DNA of 64,000 bases from Micropterix aruncella (Eukaryota > Arthropoda > Insecta > Lepidoptera > Micropterigidae). Below are positions 55,290 through 64,000 of the stretch, piece after piece. Numbering within the stretch: position 1 is the stretch's first letter; every line of letters begins with the position of its first letter. Made by a program: the position numbers and the translations under genes. The notes under the pieces are model-generated. The model had not been told where the DNA came from. It saw only the letters and a list, made by a program, of their open reading frames with translations, and ran no database searches. Location: positions 31,205,888 to 31,269,887 of the forward strand of contig OX155960.1 of the NCBI GenBank assembly GCA_944548615.1, written 5' to 3'.

Positions 55290-56130
55290 TTGCAAGCGTG
55301 CTCAATTGACTATTTTTAACACTTAGAAGTTAGAGGTGTCAATTACAACGGGCGAAACCGTCGCCTCAGGAAGTTTTAACGATAATGATCGTTCTATCTC
55401 CCATGAGGTGAGCGTAGAAAACTTGGGAAGACTATAGTCTCGAAGCCTAGATGTTTGCAAACGTGCTCAATTTACTATTTTTAACACTTGGAGGTGTCAT
55501 CTACAACGGAAGAACCTGTCACCTCAGGGAGTTTTAATGATAATGATCGTTCTATCTCCCTTGAGGTGAGCGTAGAAGACATTGGGCGATAAAAATCTAC
55601 CGTCGAACAAAGCCATAAACCCGCCAGAGGCCAATACCTTGCGGCGAGGCACTAGAAAGGGAACCCAGTGGGGCCACCTCGCCCCCTGGCTACCAGTTGT
55701 GGCAGGATATCTCCATCTGGAATTAACCTTCAGGATACCTCCGTCCTCCCCGACTGGCTACGGGCCGAAGTGGCGAAGGCCCTCTACCTGTTGTATTACA
55801 GCGGTAATTCAATATGAATTTATCGTGGACCTGCGCGTCCTTTGACCGTAAAGCCACACAGGACCGGGTGGCCGATAGGTCGTTTCAAGAGTGGCATGAC
55901 AACAGGTCAACATCCACCCCCGCTGCTTAGGAGACAGTATATTCTTATAGCCCCCACTTTCCTTCGGTAATTAATCAGAGTGCACAACCAATTGCCTGAC
56001 GGCTGACGCCGCAGTACAGCGCTGGATTTGCTTCCCGATGTAGTCCTACACTCGAGGAGGCTACTGAATAGGAGCTAAATCGTGAGTTGGACCGACCCAG
56101 AAATAGGTCGATCTTATGGCCCAAGCTGCA
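55290..56130 (+). repeat. GC-rich repeat family Q, copy 2, with tandem start
   Basis: The first unit, AGCCTAGATGTTTGCAA to CTCCCATGAGGTGAGCGTAGA, is tandemly duplicated (about 55278-55435 and 55440-55580). The rest parallels 57310-57720 at lower identity (AAGCCATAAACCCGCCAGAG, GGTCGTTTCAAGAG, AGAGTGCACA, GACGCCGCA). No convincing ORF. Confidence 0.5.
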
Positions 56131-56159
56131 CGAAACCATTCGCTACCACTATTTTTTAA

Positions 56160-56935
56160 CATACAAAAGGTATCATGTTAGCGAGATTTCGATGTCTGTC
56201 GATTTGTCCGGGTTGATGTGACGAATAGAAAAATCCCCTTGGATGTTGCAGGACATATTTAAAAATCAACAAAGAATAAAAACTTTTTTTTCTACAACCA
56301 CTATCAAAAGTAAGCTATTTAAGTAAGAGTACCAACCTAAATATATGGTATGATCGAAATTAAAGGCATAATTACAAATATTTTAAAACAAATGTTATAC
56401 AAATAGTTAAAGGTCTAAACTCTAAAGTGTCACATGACTAAATTTTCGATGTTAAATATGACCCTTTATTTTACTAAAGAAATAAATTGTTACAGCCTTC
56501 ATTTCCACAATAAATTTACATAATTTCAACAGTGAAAAAAGGCATTTGGGCACACCGTGTTTAACCGTTTAATTTTAATTAATAATTATTATTATACATA
56601 TATGAATTTAAGTGTGGGGTATTTGGAAGTGTAAGAAGGAATAATTCAATAACGTCGAAACAAACACTAAACAATGTTAACACAAGACTGGCAGGGGTTT
56701 CTAAGGAAGAAGGGCAAGCTAGTAAGGAGTTTGCTGAAAATAATTGCTGCTGTAATTAAGGCTAAAGGTGGCCTAACAAAATATTAAAATATCGATAAAA
56801 TATCGATAAATATCATTATTCGAAATGATGTATTTTTGTTTTACTACAATTCAGCTATATTCTAAAATAACTAGATTTTTAATGGTGTCTAATACTTTTG
56901 ACCATGGTTGTATATGTATAGTCTAGCCAACGATT
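56160..56935 (+). mobile_element. Tc1-like element, 3' part
   Basis: Ends with TGTCTAATACTTTTGACCAT then GGTTGTA, the usual Tc1 terminal sequence, preceded by a 3' UTR and the transposase C-terminus (56683-56787). The left inverted repeat was not found, so the element is truncated or deleted. Confidence 0.6.
56683..56787 (+). pseudogene. Tc1 transposase C-terminal remnant
   Basis: QDWQGFLRKKGKLVRSLLKI then IAAVIKAKGGLTKY and TAA. V-I-K-A-K-G-G-x-T-K-Y is the near-invariant end of Tc1-like transposases. The catalytic core is gone. Confidence 0.8.
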
Positions 56936-57109
56936 CATGACTAAGCCGAATCTTGAGAATGTTTATTCTTTTATGTTAGGAATGCCATTTCATGATAGCA
57001 GATGGGTATTTTATTATTTAAAATTGAAAAGAAACTCAGCAATACATCATAAAGAGAAAAAATAAGGGTATTTTTACATTCTATATTTATCGTATACAAT
57101 TCATACACT

Positions 57110-57910
57110 TTGGAGCTGTCATCTGCAACGGGCGAACCCGACACCTCAGGCTGTTATAACGATATTGGATCGTTCTTTCAGCCGTGAGGTGATTACACAG
57201 AGACTTAGGGACAACGTAGTACACAGACTAGCTCAACCAACACGCCCGCGACTAGAGTTGTCAACTACAACGGGCGAACCCGTCACCTCAGGAAGTTTTA
57301 ACGATTAGTCGTTCTCTCTCCCGTGAAGTGAACGCAGAAGACTTGGACAAAACAGTCCACCGTCAAGCTCCGCCACATGCCCGTAAGAGGCCAACGCCTT
57401 AACCGCGAGATAACTAGGTGTGTTACCCAGCGGGTTTACTTCCAATTGCGACCAGATTACTCCGGTCTCTCGATTGGTTACGAGTTCGAAGTCGCTTGCG
57501 CGGTCCTCTCCCTTACGAAGCGGTGAAACGGTGTATACCGAATCTATCGCGGACCACGGCATCCATTGCCCGGCTGTTCACCTAGGATCGGATAGCCAAT
57601 GGTCGTTTCAAGAGCAGTCGCCGTAAGGTCCGCAACCACCCCCGATCTATAGGAAACAGTACTGCTTCCAGACTCCCCCGACTGTTAGTCAGAGTGCACA
57701 GTCGATTGGCTTACGCCGCACGGTGTGCAGACCCTCCAGGAGCGCCAGAAGGTTGATTCCTAGGGGAAACTAGCCCTAAGGCCAGAGTCCTACCCGGGCT
57801 CGCACTTAATGCAAGGAGGCCGCCGGATGGGTGTTGACCCGTGAGTGTGACCAACCCTGAACAGAATGGGTCTTCGTGGCCAACTCAGCAAGGGCCCATT
57901 AGCTCCCGGA
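57110..57910 (+). repeat. GC-rich repeat family Q, copy 3
   Basis: Two CAACGGGCGAACCCG(A/T)CACCTC units (57128 and 57272), then a block matching copy 1 inverted up to GGGCCCATTAGCTCCC. Frames on both strands stay open for about 85 codons without domains. Could be UTR of a retroelement. Confidence 0.55.
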
Positions 57911-58859
57911 ATACTGATACAGTATTCAGTTCTCCGATAAGATTACCCTTGGCGGTGGCGAAAGGCTGTGAACCCATGCTATTACTTACTAAATATCCGT
58001 ATTCGCGGCTTAATTGCAACCCAAATCAAAGAAATTTATCTGTAACGAATGTGATCGTGGCTTTAATAGCATGGACTATTTCCCGAAAGCTTAATCCGTG
58101 GTCTGAGAAACAAATCAACACGATAATCAATGCTAATAATAACACGTCAAAATATTTCAATTAACCGCTCGGAAGCCACCCTTTGCGCGCAAAAAACTGC
58201 GCCGCAACTTTTTGGTCGATTTTATAAAGAAATACTATGAATATCACTTTTTCATGAATTCCCTCTTGTTACCTAGCAACTAATCTTGTTAGTCGTGTAT
58301 ATTCTATATTTATATAAGGTATATTTATATAGGTATGGGGGCCAGCCGAAACGATTACGCGCGGACCTGTCAAACGACGCAAAGTGTCTATAGACACTGT
58401 TGGCGTCCGACGGGTTAAGGATCAAAACTTATTGAGGAAACATGCACAAGCAACGTCCAGTATATTTTGAATATACCGCACTTTCTACACGTGCTAGCAT
58501 TTCAGTAGAAATAATTATAATGTAAACTCTTCTTTCCTTGTTTATTTGTCTCTTAGTTAGCCATGCCGAGAAATCATCCGGTAAAGTAAGTTTCTTACTG
58601 TGCTTTTTAATTATTTTCGCATGTTAACGGAGATATTAACAAAATCTCGGCCATCCATCTAAAAATATGACTTCGTGCGGGGTTGCCAACAGCGGATTTT
58701 AAAATACTGTCTATGCCATTGTGCCACGATTGCCTCGTCGGACTATAAATGCTATCGGTATAGAAGTAGCAAAAGACAAAAATATTGTATTTTCTGATTA
58801 CTAAGGGTTTTCTAAAAGGAGTATATTACTCTCCCGACCACCCAACCGATGAAAGGGAA
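57911..58859. other. No gene confirmed
   Basis: Nothing recognised; G+C rises near 58335-58420. Confidence 0.3.
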
Positions 58860-59164
58860 AGTATTGTGAACGCGCTTCTGTGTCTCTGGCTGTTTGTCTG
58901 TGTGTATTCCTCTACGATAGCGCCCAAACGCTTAATCCGATTGAGCAGAAATTTGGTATGCAGCCATCATTTGGTCATGGCAAGAGTTGAAAAGACTGTG
59001 GTTGAAATCGGTACACATGGGGACGTACTAGTCATGAGGTAATCTTGTTACTTATATTTCAATCTTAAAATATTGGATTGAAAGACTTGAAATTTAATAC
59101 ACATCTGCCTTGTTGGGCCGAAATCATTGTGACATTTTGGTTGAAATATCTCATATACAAGCTA
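58860..59164 (-). repeat. Repeat family G, copy 4
   Basis: Inverted: ATAGCGCCCAAACGCTTAAT, GGTCATGGCAAGAGTTGAAA, TGGTTGAAATCGGT, GGTTGAAATATCTCATATAC. Joins directly to repeat B copy 2. Confidence 0.6.
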
Positions 59165-59365
59165 GCGCCTCAGGCGGTGCGGTTCGTTTTACGGCTAAGG
59201 GCCAAAAGATGGAACGGAACCCGACCGGGTTCGTCCACCGACCGAGAGAGGGCGCTCATCGATTTTTTTAATGAATTTAATATTCAGATGAAATCAGTCC
59301 TTGGCTACTTGCGGAGAAAGTCTTGGGGTGACACGACCGTTTTTTTTTATTCTTGCCCAGTCTAG
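59165..59365 (+). repeat. Interspersed repeat family B, copy 2
   Basis: GGAACCCGACCGGGTTCGTC, GAGAGGGCGCTC, TCTTGGGGTGACACGACCG. Ends about 25 bp before the GC-rich locus. Confidence 0.65.
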
Positions 59366-59543
59366 TTTGGATATCGTTAAAGTTGGCTCCGCTTCGAAAG
59401 TAGTGCTGCCGGCCAATCCATAGGGAGCATCGCGTCGCTTGTCGCGCGCGGTTAGCCCGCGGCGGGCGCGGCGTCGACCACTATGACCGGTTCCCTCTCC
59501 CACAAGTCCAGTCGGAATCGCTTCCGTATATGGTTTCGGCGAC

Positions 59544-62500
59544 GCGTATATGGAATATATACCTTCACACAACGCTCTATAGTGTTGAGTTCGGGTATAC
59601 AATAAAAATGCATATGCCCGTGTTAAGGATTTCAAAATATACCCGACCGTAACATTTTTCTGGGGTATACTTTCATGTAGGACACTCCATTTTGCTATAC
59701 TATAATGTATACCCATTTCAGTGTCTCTCCACTTTTTTTTACGCTTACTAATAAAGAGACAGACATACAAAGGGACATTTAATTTTATATGTTAGGATTG
59801 AGATAAATTACACCACAAGAAAAGAGGATAAAAACATTTATTACATAAAATAGTTGGTATTAATAATAATTAGAAAAAAAACAATTTAGCGCGCGTTATG
59901 GACATTCATTTTAATATTCTGTCCCAAGCCATGCTTTCGTTTAGTTGTGCGTTCTGTATCAGACGGCCGCCCAGCTTGAATTCTAGACTTAGTCTTTCCT
60001 ATTCCCCTGTCTTTACGTCTACTCAGGGCGGTCTTTTGCACTTTAATTTTTCTTTGTACACGCTTTGTTATTATCTGATGTAAAATGAAGTTTTGTCCTT
60101 GCTCTGATGTATTTATTTTTTTAATCATATTTGTGAATTTTGCTAGTGCTCTCAGATTGTGGACAGTGGGGTTCGTTTCAAATAACTGTGTGAAGCGTTG
60201 TACTTCAGTCTTAAACTCTGCAAGTGAATTTTTATATTGATGCGGAAATTCTACAGCAACCTGTTGTGAGTAAGACGTAAAATTGGCAGCATCCTGTATC
60301 GACTCTTGTGTATTGGAGGAAGAGCACTGAGGAACTATCGGATCCAAATCATTGTTCGGTGTTTGACCCAAGTTCATCATATTTATATAGAAATTTTCAT
60401 TGATCTCATCCCCTGTCGCAATTCTTGCTAGTGACATTCTATCATGAATAGACAGCCGAGGAGAATTGGGAAATATTACCCCAAATTTTTTCTCAATGCT
60501 ACATAGGTGCTTGCAGAATCTTCCACATTTTCCAGCATCGCAGTCACAAACGGCTAAATCGGCTCTGATAGTGTAAAAAGTATTTGGACTGGTCTCCGAT
60601 TCCACACTATACTCATTATCGTTGACTTTAGAAATATTTTTAATATTTCGAGCAGTCTTCACGAACATTGAATATATGGAATCCTTGGTTTTTCGCGTAT
60701 TTGCGTAAGAAATGATGCGCCGCTGAAAATAATTTTCAAATATGGACGTAATGAAATCTACCAATGCGCAAGCATTAAACGCTTTACAGCGCTGAAGTAT
60801 CACGTCTTTAAGAATGCGTATAGACGCGTCTGTTATGTTGTTGGTGTTGTTTCCTCGCGTAAGTAAATCCAACCTATCAGAGACGCACCATTCAAGCCGC
60901 CGTTTCCATAAGTTACTCAGATGATTTAACAGAGCTGGCATCGTCTTAACATACTCGTCACCTGTTAATCCGGCATACAATTTGACTGCTTCTTCTGGAT
61001 CAGTTACAAAAAGAATATTACGAAATCGTATCATGATTGATTGTCTTTTTATTATGTCAACCTTGTGATCTGCAACGCAAAGCCAACGCCAAAAGGCTTG
61101 GCAAACATGGAATGCGCATAATAGTAATCGAGCATTAGGAAAAATTGTTCTCAAAGCATTTCGTTCTGCAGTAGAATCGTCCGTCATAACAATATCAGGC
61201 TCAAATTTTTTACCCACGTTGTTCTTTTCTACAGCTTCTTTAATAGCGGCAAATACCATCGTGTAATTGGATTCATTTTGCTCAGTATGTATAGCACAAG
61301 CCAATGGAAGACCGAAAATTTGTGAGATGTAAAAACTAGAGTAATCGCAGAACCGGTCTGGTCACACGGTGACGTTGTGTCTACAAATATCATATTCTCA
61401 TATGCAGTGGATAGAAAGACCCGTTTCATTATAGGGGTAATTATATCGATAATCCTGGGATTCTGTTTCAGCAGTATCGAGTACCCTTTGTTATTGAAAC
61501 TCTCAATTTTCCGTTCTATTATTTCGGGGAGATTTCATTCATTACGGTCACCATATTTTTCAGAACGCCATTTATTGTACATGTAGTAGACATGATTTTC
61601 AGAGGGATTTATTTGAGAATTTGATAGCATCTCTATTCCATTTACAGCAGAATCTTCAAACAAGTCCAGTATGCTCAATTCATTGTAATTTATTGCTGCG
61701 CAAGGTGTCATTCCGTTATCGAAATATTTCCTAAAGGTTTCTTCGGTTTCTTGGCTGCATTTTAGTAAATTCAAAGCTTCTGCAACGTAAACGCGATGAG
61801 AGTGTTCAAAAACTATTGTCACTAACACATTATACCCCTTCAATAACAGTTTGTCGTTTCGAATAGTGTCCTTGTGGACTTTTTTTTATTACAAGGTCTA
61901 TTTTAGCCTTACAGTTTTGTCCACGAGGCGACTTAACAGATTTTTTATTGAACGATGATGACATGTATATATTTTTCGAAACAAGAGGCGCTTCAACGAA
62001 GGATATGACTTTCGAACTATCCAGTTAGTTTTCGTAAAATTAGAAAAATTTTGAACAAACTTGTTGATGAAATTAGCGTATCGTTCTTGTTTTTCATTTT
62101 GATCAGCTTTCGGTCGAAATGTCATACAGTACGTTTCCTCCGATTCGAAATCCAGATTCTCGATAAGTCCACAATGTTCAGTTATAAAACCCTCTAAACT
62201 GTCTTTATCTATCATTTTATACACTGTTTCCCACTAATAGGAACACAAACTATATAGTAACTTTATAATATACTTCACACCCTACTATACACTTTATCTC
62301 CTGTTTTTTTTTAATGAAAAACATTTGCATTCACAATTTAAACCGTACTGACGTGCACTTGGTGACACAATGATGCAAAAATGTTGCGTCATCCAACGGG
62401 GTGAAAAGGAAAGAACGATTAAAATAGTAAGTGACAAAAAATGAATTGTTGCCGCTCGCCGCGTCGTTGCGATCGGGTATGTTTTAAAATAGCTACGCGC

Positions 62501-62676
62501 GAAATACTAAATCTGAAAGTATACCCGATGTCAACTCTGCCAGAGACGTCACAAATGTTAGGTAGAGGTACGCTTTAATGAATTAATTTTAGATTTCTGG
62601 ATTGGAAAACATACCCGACGGCAACACGGTCTCTGAGGTCTTGAGCGTTGTGTGAAGGTATATATTCCATATACGC
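59544..62676 (-). mobile_element. Full-length MULE DNA transposon, 3,133 bp
   Basis: Perfect 34-bp inverted repeats at 59544-59577 and 62643-62676 (GCGTATATGGAATATATACC, then TTCACACAACGCTC), flanked by an exact 9-bp duplication TTCGGCGAC (59535-59543, 62677-62685). Further inside, CGGGTATAC-type words recur near both ends (59611, 59663; 62517, 62607). The transposase on the - strand has SWIM and MULE domains. The size of the duplication and the domains fit Mutator-like elements. Confidence 0.92.
59886..62224 (-). pseudogene. MULE transposase with SWIM zinc finger, broken
   Basis: Read from 62224. N-terminal part with ESEETYCMTFRPKADQ and HHRSIKNLLS (61898-62224), then after frame changes at a poly-A run near 61885: VTIVFEHSHRVYVAEALNLL. 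An in-frame TGA follows GDRNE (near 61535), then TAYENMIFVDTTSPCDQT, a frameshift near 61325, and a long intact part (59886-61304, 472 codons). That part has EPDIVMTDDSTAERNAL and NARLLLCAFHVCQAFWRWL (MULE core: Asp and the C-x-F-H-x-x-Q-A-x-W-R block), then the SWIM finger CDCDAGKCGRFCKHL, and a basic tail RRKDRGIGKTKSRIQAGR. At least three frameshifts and one stop: dead, although its terminal repeats are perfect. Confidence 0.9.
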
Positions 62677-62830
62677 TTCGGCGACCTTGTTTCGAATTCC
62701 AGCAGCCCAGGAAGGCGTCCGGTGTCCGCGGCAGCCGCCGCAAATGGCGCGGAATTCGCGATGGCTACCGCAGATATAATGGCTAAACGACCTGACGCCG
62801 CGCGCGACGCGTCGGCATTCTAAACGTAAT

Positions 62831-63912
62831 CGTTGTCATTCATAGCAAATATTTTGACGATCGGAAGGATTGGCATGCAGACAAATAAACGGTGCACTCG
62901 CGGCCTCGATCTCATATAGGCCGCACTGACAACAATGTTCAATATGGGGAGGTGAATACGGCGCAATTATGAATTCATCTAAATAAAATATGGCACAATA
63001 TGACGCTTCATACACTGAAAAAATAAAACGCTGTAATACACAGAAATACGCATGTTTCAACAGGGATTACGTATGTAACATGGACTGTGGAAGAACATTT
63101 TCTCTCTCAAAATATTAACTAAACTCTTCCCTTTTTTTGTTTGTGTAAGAAATCGTTAAACGATAAGCCCGCCGTGTGTACTAAGTTAAAATAGAATTTA
63201 AGTTTTCATTACCAATGTAAGTAGTTTAGTACAATAAAGGTATTTTTCTTTTCTCTCTTTTCTTTCTTGCTGTGGTTCATACATATTAATTAGCATGATG
63301 CGTAACGGTGTTGGCGTGACGGTATTCACAATGTCACGACTCACGGGCATGTTATGGAACCATTCCAGTAATGATACTGCCCTGCGCTGTATTGTAGCAA
63401 TTATACGTACAGAATGGGAATGTATACTGCCGTAATAAAGTAACATACGTATGTTAATGTACTTACATACTAATGTCTGTATGAATCAGCATAATTTGTA
63501 TATGCATCCGTACTTACCGTCTCTTTTCGAAACGTATAATATCCTTATTGCCGTCTCTTTTCGAAACGATGGCCCAACAAAGCGCAATGTTATTTCATTA
63601 CGTCGCTACCTAGAGTTCTTGCTTCTAAGACAGCATGTCAATTCATTTGTAAGGTCGTAAGTTGGAACATGAATCATGTTGAAGCCACTGTATACTGTTA
63701 TTTTCGTAATAAACGTAAGGACTATGTTAATAACATATAATTGAGTAATGGAGTTTCTACAAAATTCCTTGTAATTCAACCAAATTAAGATTGGAACATC
63801 ATTATTCTGTATAAAACGGTAATAACAAAATGAACCGTAATAACAAAATCCAATATTTTTCTCATTGTAATTTGTACGACTATTCCCAAAACTTTTCCTG
63901 TACACCACCTCG
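62831..63912. other. No gene confirmed
   Basis: Short frames only. A - strand one at 63198-63446 (YYGSIHSHSVRIIATIQRRA) faintly resembles a LINE RT end. CCGTCTCTTTTCGAAACG occurs twice (63519, 63553). Confidence 0.3.
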
Positions 63913-64000
63913 GCCTGTACCTTGATACTAAATAGACTTTTGACAGTCATGTAGACCGTATCAAGGCTAAAAAGATGTTAGGCTTCCTGTTTAGAATTTT
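63913..64000 (+). pseudogene. LINE RT fragment running off the window
   Basis: The + strand reads LGLYLDTK, a stop, then TFDSHVDRIKAKKMLGFLFR. This is the RT block after the catalytic site (L-G-x-x-x-D, F-x-x-H-x-x-x-x-x-x-K-A-x-x-x-L-G-F) of jockey/CR1 polymerases. It may belong to the same LINE kind as 87-645 and 44008-45420, whose surviving parts start just downstream of this block. Continues beyond 64000. Confidence 0.65.

Larger units (their letters stand above)
59390..62830 (-). other. GC-rich, possibly coding locus split by the MULE
   Basis: 59390-59543 and 62686-62830 are strongly GC-rich (GCGCGCGGTTAGCCCGCGGC; GCCGCGCGCGACGCGTCGGC) while the 3.1 kb between them is not. Leaving out the MULE and one 9-bp duplication, a - strand frame stays open across the joint for about 115 codons, with an Ala-rich start (SAPFAAAAADTGRLPG), then LLEFETRSPKPYTEA across the joint, then RRRARRGLTARDKRR. 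It could be a broken exon or just CpG-island sequence, in which long open frames are common. A + strand frame across the joint is also open (from MTGSLSHKS). Confidence 0.35.

Overview
This is eukaryotic nuclear DNA, almost certainly from an insect and most likely a moth or butterfly. The evidence is an intron-containing WD40 gene with GT-AG splice sites, an A+T-rich background, and a dense, nested load of transposable elements (TEs) of insect types: a Helitron with 5'-TC and hairpin plus CTAG ends, mariner, Tc1, pogo-like, PIF/Harbinger, piggyBac-like, a MULE, Penelope-like, jockey/CR1-like and R2/Utopia-like LINEs, and a tRNA-derived SINE. The order is inferred from the Helitron ends and the repeat style; no marker proves it. 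There is no operon, CRISPR array or rRNA gene.

Host genes are sparse. The one complete gene is a PAK1IP1/MAK11-type WD40 ribosome-biogenesis gene on the + strand (three coding exons at 6612-6683, 7159-7459 and 9035-9789; 375 aa). Single exons of other genes can be seen: an unidentified internal exon on the - strand (2039-2316), a possible first exon with a GC-rich promoter (11230-11738, +), an unidentified internal exon (28264-28376, +), and the last exon of a secreted-looking, Cys-rich, thyroglobulin-type-1-like protein (51792-51970, -). A GC-rich, possibly coding locus near 59390-62830 is split by a 3.1-kb MULE.

Layout. 0-5 kb: LINE remnants, one carrying a 240-bp piggyBac-like fold-back MITE, then an inside-out Penelope-like remnant. 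5-10 kb: the WD40 gene, with repeats in both introns. 10-20 kb: palindromic MITEs, a nested 1.2-kb TIR element of unknown class (13791-14975), an IS630-like transposase pseudogene and pogo-like MITEs. 21-23 kb: a 1,316-bp mariner inside another TIR element. 26-31 kb: duplicated GC-rich repeats, a G/C-hairpin element and a LINE tail. 32-36 kb: a SINE, an array of PIF/Harbinger-like elements joined at TAA, and an element nested in another TIR element. 37-42 kb: a G-rich purine tract, a 571-bp Helitron and a Tc1 remnant. 44-50 kb: decayed LINEs, a 0.4-kb TA microsatellite and an Utopia-like LINE 3' end with an intact nuclease reading frame. 51-58 kb: the thyroglobulin-like exon, LINE pieces and GC-rich repeats. 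58-64 kb: the full-length MULE and a LINE piece that runs off the window.

The genes do not form a pathway. The main story is layered transposition: at several places an older element was opened by a younger one with the target duplication still readable (TTAA, TA, TAA, a 9-bp MULE duplication), so the order of insertion can be worked out. Repeat families were defined by comparing the window with itself by eye, so edges are approximate unless a target duplication is quoted.
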